Assembly: GCF_036324505.1 (NCBI RefSeq)
Contig: NC_086368.1
Coordinates: 25,286,878-25,350,877, forward strand
Length of the DNA: 64,000 nucleotides
Direction: 5' to 3'
Source: Eleginops maclovinus
Taxonomy: Eukaryota; Chordata; Actinopteri; Perciformes; Eleginopidae
Shown here in pieces: positions 36,301 to 51,962 of the stretch (within the stretch, counting starts at the first letter, position 1; each line of letters begins with the position of its first letter). The notes beneath the pieces are model-generated. The model was not told the DNA's origin and did no database searches. It saw nothing but the letters and a program-made list of their open reading frames with translations. The position numbers and the translations under genes were made by a program.

Positions 36301-36313
36301 GTTAATAATTAAT
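36301..36313 (+). promoter_or_regulatory. HNF1-type site
   Basis: GTTAATAATTAAT matches the palindromic HNF1 consensus GTTAATNATTAAY at every position. It lies in the desert 14 kb beyond the mafb 3' end. The surroundings are AT-rich, so chance is possible. Confidence 0.35.
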
Positions 36314-36429
36314 TTTAGAGGGAGGTTTTATATTACAACTGCATTCTTGCTGAGAGACATTAGATTATTATAGGGATTTTAAGATTGACACCACTCTCTT
36401 GTATGTGTGTTAAGTATTATGAAACTGCA

Positions 36430-36740
36430 AAGAAACAGTTAGCTTAGCTTGGGTTAGTATGGGGCAAATATGGGGAAACAGCTAGCTTAGTTTGGTCCAA
36501 AATTGAAAAATATAATTACCGACCCTTAAACACATTATTTAACATATTATAGTTTGTTCTTTTAATCTGTACACAAGTTGATAAATGTAAACATCAGTTT
36601 GTAGTTTAAAAGGATGCTGCATGCTGAAATTAGTTTGTGGCTAAGCAGATTGAGTTAGCTAAAGCTAAGCTAATTATCTCATAGCTTCATACTGAACAGG
36701 CAGACATGAGAGAACAATAAAGGTGTCGTGGCTATTTCTA
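36430..36740 (+). repeat. Interspersed repeat of the TAGCTTAGCT family
   Basis: AAACAGCTAGCTTAGTTTGG, then AAGCTAAGCTAATTATCTCA and CATACTGAACAGGCAGACAT are phrases of a common fish repeat. Another piece is at 42725-42905. Confidence 0.6.
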
Positions 36741-38033
36741 TATTTTAAATAGTCCTCTATGGTATAAAGGAATTCTACAGACCTGAAACTTATGAAAACG
36801 TTCAGATATCAATTGGATAAACTACTAAAATGCTTGGTCATCAAGCTAAAATCAGTCTGTTTGTCTTGGTTTACGAAAAAGTTGACATTTTCAAGGTTTT
36901 TACCTGACAACAGCAATATTTAGGAAAAGCACTTCCTTTATGTATTCTAGCTTTAAGTTTTTAGGAATTTATTTCACAGTGGGGGTTTTTTTTGGACAGA
37001 AACGTAGGCTGAAATGTTTGATGTTTTGTACTTTTCTGAATTATCCAGGTTTTCCAGGGTAACGCTTTAATCTTCCTGTGAGGACACACTTTGAGGAAAC
37101 AAAGAAAATGCCACCAGCCAAACATAGATGTGGGGGGCTAAGATGTGGGGGATTCCAGATTGAGATGCAAGATGGATTCATATATATTCATGAATTCAGT
37201 CAGAAAAGTCAAACGGAAGCAGTATGATAATCTCGCAGTAATTGCATTTTTCCCTCCAACTGTTTTTGGCAGACTCGAGCGCCACATCCATAGAAGTGCG
37301 ACGGGGAGAGCAGGAGTGTTACGGCGGTGAACAGTGGATACACTTTGACCCCGTACCGAAGGCCGGTCAATCCACCGCGGGGTCAAGTGGTGGTTATGCC
37401 AAATCCATCGGATTCATGGGTAATGGGATGGCTATCATTACTCTTTAGCTAGTCAATTATATGTTTAATTAAGCAAGTGAGACATCAGATAATTGAACTA
37501 TTGACTGGTCTTTCCGAGTCACATTTGTCTTCTGATTCAGGGAGGGGGGAAACGCGGAAATCATATCACATTTGTTCGGAGGCATTGTGATGATCCAGTC
37601 CTTTTTTTTTTTCTTTCTAGACAGATGTCCTGACCTCTGACAGAATAACTTTTTCTGGTTTAATTTTTTGACAGTGCATTCTTTCTCTGCCTCAGGAAAT
37701 GCCCCCACAAAAAAAACATCCAAAGGACCATATTTCAAACTATCAAGCTGTTTTTTTTTTCATACATGTCAGTCTGCTGGATACATGTCAGCAGCCGTCG
37801 GAAAAGTGCTGACATCGCTGCCCTCCTGTCCGGCAGCCCCGCTCCCTCTGTGTGAACTTGGATTTAGCTCAAGGGTATAGCCACCCTGCTAATGTGATGT
37901 AGCTCCGAGAAGGAAACAAATTGGCCTGACGTCTCATACACTGCCTTGTCTTGATTGTGTGATGGCTTCTACTGCTAATGTGTTACGATGGGTAAACCTG
38001 CACGGGGAGGGAGACAGGTTTTGTGTGTGTGTT
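36741..38033. other. Gene desert, fourth part
   Basis: No coding exon or named repeat. Contains GTCAGCA at 37788 and TGCTGAC at 37808, an inverted pair of Maf half-sites. Confidence 0.4.
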
Positions 38034-38034
38034 C

Positions 38035-38065
<31 letters not shown>

Positions 38066-38128
38066 CGAGGGAGGGAGGGAGGGAGGGAGGGAGGGAGGGA
38101 GGGAAGGGAGGGAAGGGAGGGAGGGAGG
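38034..38128 (+). repeat. (GA)n followed by (GGGA)n
   Basis: 95-base homopurine tract. The GGGA half satisfies a G-quadruplex pattern many times over. Confidence 0.95.
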
Positions 38129-42199
<4,071 letters not shown>

Positions 42200-42372
42200 T
42201 ATTCTGACTGTCTGTATGTTTAAATCTGTGTGTACTACCATGTTATATGTTGTGTGTCAACTTTTACTTGCACATTTGGAGTATGGGGAAACGTAATTTC
42301 AATCATCTGTGTAATTACTTGTACTAATTGCATGGTCTGATCGACAATAAAGTTCATTCATTCATTCATTCA
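42200..42372 (+). repeat. Retroelement 3' end with (ATTC)n tail
   Basis: TGACTGTCTGTATGTTTAAA, then GCACATTTGG and GATCGACAATAAAGTTCATT followed by four ATTC units. Confidence 0.6.
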
Positions 42373-42724
42373 CATGTGAACATTGTCATTACTAGCATAA
42401 TAGCATGTTAGCATTCAACTCATAGCACCTCAAGGCTGTGCCTTACACCCTAACAGATTCACCGCATGGCTGAATACACCTCTTGTTGTATGGAACACAT
42501 GGTGTTGATATACAAAGCCTTGTTGACTAGGGTTTAAAGACTAAGATCATTTTCATCCTACTTTGAAAACCCTTCCCAGCTCTATGAAGCGTTTCAGAAT
42601 CTTTAAGCTCATTGTTTTTATGTTTAACGCATAGACTTACAGCCTTACTTTTACTGCGTTGGTTCAGTCTTGCTGCTCTCAGCTTTTTTCAAGATGAAAA
42701 GCTCTGAATAAACAACGGCAGACA

Positions 42725-42905
42725 CACTGTGATAATTAGTGAGCTCTACAGGGGCTGGGAAGAAGATTCCTTTCAACCTTTGGGCGAGCTAGCTAGCCGT
42801 TTCCTCCTGTTTCCAGTCTTTTGGCTAAGCTAAGCAAACTGGCTGCTGCTGGTCGGTTCCCTAAACACAACGCTACATCTTTTGGGCTTTTATCCAAACC
42901 AACTC
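42725..42905 (+). repeat. Interspersed repeat of the TAGCTTAGCT family
   Basis: GAGCTAGCTAGCCGTTTCCT, then CCTGTTTCCAGTCTTTTGGC and TAAGCTAAGCAAACTGGCTG, the same family as 36430-36740. Confidence 0.65.
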
Positions 42906-45900
42906 ACAGTCACTGCATTCAAATAAAGAAGGTACAATCCTTAAAAAGTTAAAGATATTGATTTTATTTTAAGGTTTAGTCCTAACAGAGGAGTTTTCAG
43001 TCTGCAACCAAAGATGTGTAGATTTTCTGCTGTGCTGATGTCAATGAGGAGCCACAGTGTGGAGCCAGGAGAGCTAAAAGTAATTACCAAAAGGCACAAT
43101 TACTCCTTTGAAAGGTAATAAAATGTCAGTGTTGTGTTTCCAGTTGGTTTCTGATCCTCCTGCCAAATAAACAGTTTTGTACGCAGGTTTGATTTCATAT
43201 ATGATCAATAACATTGGGATTATATAGCAGGTATAAGCATGGATTTGTTTAAGTTCATAATTTGCACGTAACCATGAGAATTTTATTTCTATCTGCAATC
43301 ATCACGATTTATGTGACTGTCATTAGGTTCAAAGGACATTTGGTTCACAAACTATCTATCTTAAATTCAGTGGGAAAACGTATCACACCCTCTATAAACG
43401 TTGTTGTTTTCCCGTAACCTTTCATTTAATTCTTTTGAGAAGTAAGTGTTTCTTTTTTTTCTGCCGTTGAATCCCAGAACAAAGTACTTCCTGTATCTTG
43501 ACCACAAAAAGAGCAAACAAGTACATGGGTTCACTTTAGTATAAAAGGCAGGCGTCCCCTTAAATAGACGCCTTATAAGCTCCTTGTTGGCCAATCACAC
43601 ACTTCTCTCCCTGACAGTGACCACAGCGCACAGATGGTTGTTACTCTGTTGTTCTAGCGGAGCCTCAACCATCGTGCATGATGACAAAGATGGCCAAAGA
43701 ATCAAAGAATGGGTGTGTGAACAACTGCTGTGCCAAAGACGCAGGGACAGTGCTGTACTAAAAATCTTCTGAAAAAAAAAAAGATTATACGGCTTTAAGA
43801 TCAGCAGAGTGCTTCTGAGAAACACGAGGGAAGAGTTACGACACAAGGGAGATGTTAACATGACACACTAGTGGGAGAGCGACACACCCAATTCCAAAGA
43901 GGCCTGTGAGACTTTACCAGAACGTACGACAGATTCTCATGTCAGTGACACCCGCAGAAACTTATAAAGAAGGGTGTCGAATGGTACGTGGGCAATGACA
44001 GTTTTGATTTCAAACCCTGTCATGTGTTCTACTTTTCTTTATGAAAGAATCTAACAGTGTGTCAAGAAAGATCAGTTCACCAACTAAACCTGATCAATTG
44101 AATAGTTTTTCTGCTTTTTGAAAGTACAGAAACGTCATCCCAAAGACCAATGAATCCACAGTATCTCGCAAGAGCAAGTAACCATGAGGAAGTATTATTA
44201 CACATCTTTAACAAGCCAACATATTCCAACCAAAACGTCTTCAAAAGTTATTAGTGTCAAACTAAGGTTAAGGTTAAAGTTAGTTTATTTATAAAACACA
44301 TTTTCAGACAGAAGGCAATTCAAAGAGCCTCGGCAATAACACATAAAACAATTAAAAACAAAATAATACGCCACAAGGGAGACGTTCACATGAAACGAAG
44401 ACCTACTTTAGTCCAAACATGTAAGCCTATTTATGATTTAGCTTCTGTAAGTATACATAATATATGCTCGTTGTTACATTTTGGAGGGCCTGGATTGCCT
44501 GCCCGTTTATCCTGTTTTGTTCCAATGCACTTGACACATCCTTCATCTGTGGTTGAGAATACGGGGCAACCAGTCATCTGTGTTCCCTGATTTATCTCCT
44601 ACCTTTAAACCCACCAAAAAAACATGCTTTTCTTCTCTCTAGTTTCCTCAAAGTTAGCAAAAACTGTTTATTTGCTCATCCTCAGTGCTCATCCTCTTCA
44701 GTCCCACCATTACTTTTTCCTGGATGCGAGTTTGTTATATACCAGAGACATTACACGGTCCCTGAGGCCTGGACCTGATTTCCAGGTTGTGTTAAACTCG
44801 CCAAGGCGCACATGCTGGCGTCTGAGCAGGAGCTGACCCTTAATCAGCGAAGCGCTGCCAACAGCAACTGAAAGCCACAATTATCTACCCTATAGATAGG
44901 TAGGTTGTATACAGGGGGCCAGGGGCTGTGGAAAGGGAAGAGCCTGTCAGGGGAAATGGGGAGGTGGGGGGAGAGCCTGAGCTAACCTCTGTGGCTCGTG
45001 TTTCTACTGTGCACTAATGGACGCCTGTCATCGTTATGGACAGAAACAGGAGGGCGCCTGCCAGCTGCATGACCCCCATAAAACAGAACAGGAAATCCTA
45101 GCAGGGAATGAAAGGAAAAGAGATTCCTTCTTTTTTTTCTACTCTTCTCTTCAGTGAACCTTCCTTTACTCTTTGGCCTGTTGTTTATGCTGCAAAACTG
45201 CAGTGTCACTCATAAAACGGAAGAATATGCTCCAAGTATGTAAGCAAGTCGAGGTGTTGAGTGTGCTGCTACTGAAATTAATCTTAACTGATTAGTCTCT
45301 TTGCACAGATCGTGTTACCCCTGTTTCGTATGCGGGTACAACACCTCTGTTTTTTACCCCAGGCTGTTTTTATATTGTGTCTGTCACGCTGGGAGCAACG
45401 TGTATAATCATTACATACAGTGGTTTGCCCTTCGCTCGGTAACCGAAGTCCAGGGTCTGTAACTTGACAGGACTTTGTCACACCTCTGTCAGTGGTGTCC
45501 ACTGAAACGTGACAAGCACTTTATCAACGGGCCTTCCAATCAGATCCCCAGGAGATCATGCACAAACACGCTGAACACAACGTCCACAGGAAGCCAGATT
45601 CCTTATTACGGCCAATAAGATAGCAAGACAAGCTTTATTGTACTTCTGAGGCTACACATTAATCCACTCTGTTGCAGCTTGCAGAGCCCATCATGTGATA
45701 AACTAACTCATTACCAGTAGTACAATCATAATTACAGAGGAATCTTTGAGGATGTGGCTACACTGAAAAAAAGCAACCATAGTCCAAGCAGCAGCTAGGG
45801 CAATCAAAAAAGAAAGGAACAAACTTAAATGCTCAGAATCACATGATATTTTTAAGAGTGTGTGCTTTTGTGCAAGAGAGCAAGAAAGTGCATGATCGTC

Positions 45901-47120
45901 TGTATTTGCATAGCCATGTCTGCTCATGTGTGTATGTGTGCCATGTCCATGGAGACGTCTGTGTGCGTGTGTGTCCGCTGCATGATTCACGGTGTCACAA
46001 CTGCGCACAGAAACGACTGGACATCCTGAACGGAAACCGCAGCCGTTGAAGCTGCGTTTTCCTGCGACACACAACCCAACAATCTCACAAAGAGTCACTT
46101 GACTGGACCCTCATATAGGAAGTGAAAGAGGAAGCCCATCTTCCATCCTGTCCTCCATCCAAATCTCAGCTCTGCTCTTCACGTGAAGCCACTCTTGCAG
46201 ACGAAATGAGGCTTTGGCTGTTGCAAAACATCGGTTGAAAGAACTGGCTGTGGCTGGAAACGTCATGCTATCGGGGGTCAAATGTCTCGTCGGTTGAGAT
46301 TTAGCCACAGGAGATTAGCGCCAATCATTAATGTGAACGCAGAACGCACTGATTGATCAATGGGGTTTGTTTGAATCAAATGAATATTTACTCAGCTGAT
46401 TCTTATTTGAAGGACCATTTTGTATCTTATCTCTGATGTTTTTTTGGACAGTCAGTCAGGTACTCTGCAACAACATACTCAATGTTTAGATAGTCGAGCT
46501 GGGGCAAACCAATACTGTTCAAGAAGATGGCCATGATATCACAGATGGAGGTGGTGAGTGGCGTTTGACCATGGGCTCTGCTGGCCCGGCGTTTCCCTCA
46601 TGGCTCGAGGCCTCTGGCTGTGTTCATTGGTGACAGTGAACGCAGCCTGGCAGCCTGCATTCCTCTGCCTCTCCCCACACAATGGTGAGTATCTGCAGCA
46701 TTCCTCTGTCTGTGTCGGCTGTCTGAGACGAAGCCAGGCCTCGGCGAACCCCAGCACTCGGCCAAGAGGTTGGCACCACCTTTAACGGATTGAGATGGAC
46801 ACGTTTGAGTGTTTTCACTATAGGCGTAATTTATTGTGTAAGAGCGTGTCACGGTTATATCGAGAGTGGACATCACGATGTAATAAAGAAAGGCCTCTGC
46901 AGAAGTGATTTTGAAATAATTTAAGAGATGATGATTCTTCCTCTTTACAGTGCTTCATCATCTTGTTTCTTTTTCCATGCAATCGTTCCTTCTCTCCATA
47001 TCTTTTTTAAAAATGCAAGCACGTCTGTTCTAAATCGTTTTCACTGCTCTTTATCCTTCTCCAGCTATTTTGCTTTCTCTCTTGTTCCGATGCCACAGCC
47101 GTGCAGACACCTTTCCCTCC
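42906..47120. other. Gene desert, seventh part
   Basis: No coding exon recognised. A retroelement tail-like stretch (TAGTTTATTTATAAAACACA) is at 44280-44370. A 25-base phrase ending in the core CACAAGGGAGA occurs twice (43839 and 44372), once on each side of it. Confidence 0.4.
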
Positions 47121-47133
47121 TGCTGACTCAGTA
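47121..47133 (+). promoter_or_regulatory. Near-perfect T-MARE (Maf recognition element)
   Basis: TGCTGACTCAGTA matches TGCTGACTCAGCA at 12 of 13 bases. It lies about 3.1 kb 3' of the mafb stop codon. Confidence 0.5.
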
Positions 47134-47182
47134 GCCAGCCTCAGGCGCTGTGGGCTGGGGGTGTTGGTGGCGGGGAGGAGGA

Positions 47183-47204
47183 GGGAGGGCGGGGGGATGG
47201 AGGG
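47183..47204 (+). other. G-quadruplex-type motif
   Basis: Four G runs (3, 3, 6, 3) with loops of 1, 1 and 5 bases, inside a G-rich 100-base tract just after the MARE-like site. Confidence 0.6.
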
Positions 47205-48993
47205 AGGCAGAGAGGGAGTGGGGGTAGTGTGAGGCTCCCACATCAGGCCCAGCAGCCTATCACATGCGAGGGAAAAGAGCTGGCTAATCGTTTCTACAAT
47301 GGCACCCTGCACACTGTCACACAGCACCACAAACCGCTCTCCTCGCCAACACTTCTACTGTATTATTCCGCCGTTGCTTAGAAATCCTCATGTGATGTAT
47401 GTAAGTGCGCAAATGTACCGCGCCGAACAAAGAAATTCACTGTTTGAAAAACCACACCTACGAAAACACATCTGATGCAATGTAAAAATATATGGAAGTG
47501 TACACATATACTTACACACCTTGTACACAATTTGTTTTTCAATTGTGCATGTGCTAATATACATTTACACATCAGGTTCAAGCTGGGTTATATGGAAAAA
47601 AGCAAATATGTTGGTGTGCTTAATCAAATACCTGGATATTGCGTTGACTATTTGGCTTTTTAAAATAATTACACCATGAGGTTTTTGATAAATAATGACC
47701 AGTAATGTGAATGTAATGGCTAAAGGGTTAGAGATAAATAATGTGCCAGCTTCATCAGTCTGAAAATGACATCACTTTACTAAGAAATCTGTCTTTAAAA
47801 CCAGGAAAGGACGACATTTGTTTCACCTTAAAACATCCAAATTATAAAACACTTTTACGTCTGGCATCCCTATATCCACATAATAGATAGTGTTTATTTA
47901 AATCTACCAGAGGACACCTTGTTCAAATTAAAATGCTGTAGACATTTTGGAAGGTTTTAATAATTTGCCTGATTGTGTCATTTACAAATTACATAAAGAC
48001 GTTAAATTGTATTTAGTGAAAATAACAACAACAACTAATTTAATAACAAAATTCTTCAATAATAACTGTGATGAGTTTTCTGCACAGCAGTCATCTGAGT
48101 GGGTTTACTGTTAATGAGGATATTTTACAAGTACACTTTTAAACTAGAAGAAAATTGAACTGTGCCTGTAAACAAAGTGCTGTGCCATATATAAGAGCCG
48201 CTGATTAATGAGCCTGTCCCAATAACATTAAAATATAGAGGAGCATTATTCATTGCCATAACCATCTGGTTTATTTTCTGCTACATCCTTGATGTTCACA
48301 AACGCACTCATGTACGTCACACGCTCCCAGTGCAGCGCGCCGACCTTCAGGGATTCGGCCTGTTTTCAGGGAGGAAAGTGTTTTTGCACCTGTGGTGTGA
48401 TTTTAGAGCTGCTTTGAGGTCAAACCTGTCAGGGGGTCACACATGAAAAGCGAACCTGGTTTCCAGGCTAAAGGCTATGGCCGTTAACAGAGCCACCTGC
48501 CAAACTCTCACTAAGGGTGGGAACAGAGAGAAAGTCTCCTCTGACAGAGAGAAACTGGGAGATTGTCAGCACTGAGGCTGTAAACTCCATTTACAATGTG
48601 ACCACCTATCAGACATCATTATCACCATGGCCTTGGAGCTATTACGGTCATCCAAATATTATTGAAGTCCTGAACTGCAAACGATGTGTTGTCAGGGAAA
48701 TATGCAAGATGATTTCAAAATGTAGCGGGACAGAAAAAAACAACATATGAAGTAAAAAAAAAATCTGAGTCGGGCAAAAGGAGCAGCAGTTTGTGCCGAC
48801 GTGGTCGTTGTTTCTCTCTTCCTCTGTTAATGAATGCAGACGTGTTTGTCTGAGGAAGAGAGCGGAGGGGAAGCCTGATTTCCACTCCATTTTATCTTTG
48901 CCCCACAGCCCCTGCCAGGCTGCTCTCACATGCAGGGGTCCCACAGGAAGCAGCTCTCCATGAAGGGCAAAGGTCGAGAAGGAGAAGAGAAAG
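47205..48993. other. Non-coding tract 3' of mafb
   Basis: No coding exon or named repeat. Mostly AT-rich. Confidence 0.4.
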
Positions 48994-49219
48994 CCACTCG
49001 GCCTTTCATTCTCCAACAAACCAATAAATACACAACACTGGCACAGCTTCCTCTGGCCGTCGTATTATAATAATATTAATCCTTGTGACACGATAATGAA
49101 GTAAATCCACTCGGCCTTTCATTCTCCACCAGACCAACAAATACACAACACTGGGGCAGTCCCAGTTTCTCTGGCCGCCTTATTGTAACAATATTAAAAT
49201 GACACGACGATGAAGTAAC
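48994..49219 (+). repeat. Two-copy tandem duplication, unit 113 bp
   Basis: CCACTCGGCCTTTCATTCTC begins each copy (48994 and 49107). AATACACAACACTGG, CTCTGGCCG and GATGAAGTAA follow in order in both. Confidence 0.9.
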
Positions 49220-49689
49220 CTGACCTCTTCAAATTCACACTGTGAATGTGTGTGTGGTTTTTAAGTAGTATAGGGTCAAAATTTAGTTTGAGCAAATGAT
49301 TTGAGTATAAAGTTGAGCTAATGTTTTGGTGCTCCTCGTCTTAGCAGTCACTGCATTTAAATGAGTGAGTTTACTTTTATTTATATATATTAGGTACTGG
49401 GTTAAGGATTTGGAAAAGATAATGTTGTATAGTGTGCATCTTTGTATCGTCTTTTATAGCTTTAGGTTTTCAAAAGCATGTATTTCTCAGTATACAAGTA
49501 ATAAAATGTAGGTATAGCGCTCATATGAATAACACACTATGATACGAATGAAGGTGGTGGTGTCTGGTGTGGTGTATGTACAATTTGAAAGAGTGTGCAT
49601 GCAAGTTAAATGTTTCACTGTGTGGATTTTTTTAATATAGGATAGTAAATCTATCAGCAGATGAGACACAATTTAAAAAAAGTCACGAT

Positions 49690-50265
49690 ATGTTTATTGA
49701 TCCATAACAAATTAAAAACATAGTGGGTGAAAACAATTTGCATAATCATATATTATCTTAAAAAGAAAAGCAAATGAGGAACATATCTGTCCAGCAGAAT
49801 CAGCTTCATAAAAAATAATAGTCATTATCCTAGCGTAATTCATTTCCGTATGTCTTTTTCTACTTTAAGGAAGCATGAACACAAAATATAATTGAAGCTA
49901 CAAAAACTAAGCAAAGCAACAAAAAGAAAATCACCAAAATATTGAAGAGTAACTGAAGGATTAAGTAGTATATTAATAAAAAGGGAATATTCTCTGATTT
50001 CAAGTATCTCCTGTGAGACAAAATACAGATACGCCTGTATAAAATAAAAACATCTCATACATGTCCTGCATGCATGCTTCATTGTGATTTTCCATTTATA
50101 ACTTGTTGTCTAGTTGTTTCTATTACAATTTCAGAGATATCCTTAAGTCCAACATTAATTACAATTTGAAGAATCCATGGGCCTGTTTGTTAAAGAGCAG
50201 GGCGATCTGTCAACATAATGCCTCCAATATCATGGAGAAGAATCAGTTCTGCGGGATGGACAAAC
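49690..50265 (-). other. mafb: mafb 3' untranslated region (inferred)
   Basis: TTTATT at 49692-49697 reads AATAAA on the gene strand, about 570 bases after the stop. The tract is AT-rich and non-coding. Confidence 0.4.
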
Positions 50266-51237
50266 TCACATTAAATACTCGGGTGAGGAGGGGTTGTCAC
50301 TGGTGGACCCGGTTTCGTGATAACAGTTTGCACCGGACAGTTTCTCGCATTTCATTTTGTATGCATCCCTCTCCCTCATCAGCCTGTTCAGTTCGTGTTT
50401 CAGCGTCTCGACCTGTGACACCAGGCTGGTCTTTTCGTGCTCCAAAACGTGTTTCTGCTGGACGCGCTTGTAGCGGCAGGACTGTGCGTAACCTCTGTTT
50501 TTCAGGGTCCGGCGCTTCTGCTTCAGACGCATCACCTCGTCCTTGCCGAGGCCTCTGAGGAGCCGGTTCAGCTCCCTGACGGACATAGACACCAGCTGGT
50601 CATCAGAGAAGTTGCTGTCGCCGGATCGCCGGTCGTGGCGGCTGTGCTGGTGGTGCGCACCGAGTTCCGACTCGTCATCCAGCGAATCAGAGGAATCGCA
50701 CCCCATGTCATCTTTCATATAAGGATCTTGGCAGTGACTGCCGGGGATGCCTTGCATGTCGGGGTGACCCGGGAGTCCCGGGTAGTGCTGGACCGGCTCG
50801 TTGATGTGGCCGTACCCCTCGTACTCAGCTTGGAAAGGTGGCTGGTGGTGGCCGTGGGGAACAGATGGGTGTCCCTGCTGTGCCGTGGCTCCGATCAGGG
50901 CCTCCATTGCGTCCTCGGGTGTCAGACCAAAAGCTTGAGGGTACATTTGCTGAGGATAACCCCCGTTGTTGGGTAACCAGAACTGGTCGCCCCCGGGGTT
51001 ATTTCTCTGCTCGCTTGGGTTGAGGTTCGGTGACGAGGGTACTGAGTTGCAAGGTGTGCTACCGGGAGTGGAGGAGACCGAGTCCGGTCTCTGGAGCTGG
51101 CTGCATGGCCCGACAAAGGAGCGGTCCATCCCCTGCATCGATTCTTTCTTAACGCCGAACTTCACAAAGTCGAAGTCGCCGACGAAATCCATGTTGTTTT
51201 TCTGAAGTCCCAAATGTGAATGCGCCTCAGCGGACAT
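50266..51237 (-). CDS. mafb: Large Maf bZIP transcription factor, MafB-like
   Basis: Single-exon bZIP activator; MafB orthologues pattern hindbrain rhombomeres 5/6 and act in myeloid, kidney and islet development. The ATG at 51237 gives 323 residues, the length of human MAFB; the frame stays open upstream to a TTG but has no earlier ATG. Features: N-terminal activation region with [17 protein letters not shown] and a VKKE sumoylation-type site (29-32); Ser/Thr-Pro cluster [16 protein letters not shown], a GSK3-type phospho-cascade; [12 protein letters not shown]; short His-rich stretch; extended homology region from [20 protein letters not shown] (residue 210); basic region [20 protein letters not shown]; leucine zipper to about 300; tail SSPEYLM. 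The N-terminus is more divergent than in most MafB proteins, so a mafbb-type duplicate is likely. MAFA and c-MAF fit less well. Confidence 0.93.
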   Translation of the reverse strand: MSAEAHSHLGLQKNNMDFVGDFDFVKFGVKKESMQGMDRSFVGPCSQLQRPDSVSSTPGSTPCNSVPSSPNLNPSEQRNNPGGDQFWLPNNGGYPQQMYPQAFGLTPEDAMEALIGATAQQGHPSVPHGHHQPPFQAEYEGYGHINEPVQHYPGLPGHPDMQGIPGSHCQDPYMKDDMGCDSSDSLDDESELGAHHQHSRHDRRSGDSNFSDDQLVSMSVRELNRLLRGLGKDEVMRLKQKRRTLKNRGYAQSCRYKRVQQKHVLEHEKTSLVSQVETLKHELNRLMRERDAYKMKCEKLSGANCYHETGSTSDNPSSPEYLM

Positions 51238-51499
51238 GTTAACTGACAAAGCTGGTCTCTTCAAAGAGCTGAGTGTAACGCTATTTCATGGAGTCAGCAA
51301 AAACCCGCTTACTTTCGAAAAATGGCAGTAATTCCAAACTTTGATTTCAGCTCTCAAAGGGAAAAAACATGCGTGCGTAACAAGCGTAAAAAGCGTCCAA
51401 AACTCTGAAGTGGAAATTCTGCACCGCGCAGCGTTTTCTGGTTTCACTCGCTACACACAGACTCTACACTGATGCCAGCGAGCTGGACGCACCTCTGCC

Positions 51500-51625
51500 T
51501 GCTCAGGAGAAGCGCACTTTCTTCATAAAGCTGCATTGCTGTGATGTCACGCCTTCCAGGCTACACCTCCACGCTGTTCTCCAATGAAAACACGCTGAGG
51601 AGGCAATTTGCATAAAAGCTGCTAC
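51500..51625 (-). promoter_or_regulatory. mafb: mafb proximal promoter: CRE-like site, CCAAT box, octamer
   Basis: Reading away from the gene start: CRE-like TGATGTCA (51542-51549), CCAAT (51581-51585) and octamer ATTTGCAT (51606-51613), all within 72 bases and about 300-375 bases upstream of the ATG. A weak TATA-like CTTTATGAAG (51521-51530, minus strand) could set the start, giving a 5'UTR of roughly 250 bases. Confidence 0.5.
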
Positions 51626-51659
51626 GAGTCTGTCCCCACGAGCTTTTCGTGATGATCAC

Positions 51660-51962
51660 TTGACCAAAACCTATAAATGTCTGCACAACGACACACTATC
51701 TTATACAATATGTGTTTTCATATTCTACTTGTCCTCAATTATATATTTAGGCCTATTTATCTCACAGGAATTAGTACTATACTTGCACTTCTTCTTCTCA
51801 CTTCTCTTCCTTGATTTCTATTTCTACTTGCACTATTTTTATTTGTTTTTACGTGAACTATATTGTATGTTACATTGTTGGAGGAGCCTGTGACTTGATA
51901 TTTCCATTGCCAAAATTACTGTATCTATTGTACATATGACAATAAATCCTAAGAATATTTGA
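51660..51962 (+). repeat. Retroelement 3' end
   Basis: TTGCACTATTTTTATTTG, GGAGGAGCCTGTGACTTGAT and GTACATATGACAATAAATCC are in the order seen at 31100 and 32050-32262. Confidence 0.7.

Noticed and set aside
50437..50976. 179-codon plus-strand ORF
   Set aside because: Antisense shadow of the mafb coding exon.
50266..51264. Longer mafb start nine codons upstream
   Set aside because: The upstream start codon is TTG; the first ATG is at 51237 and gives the family length.
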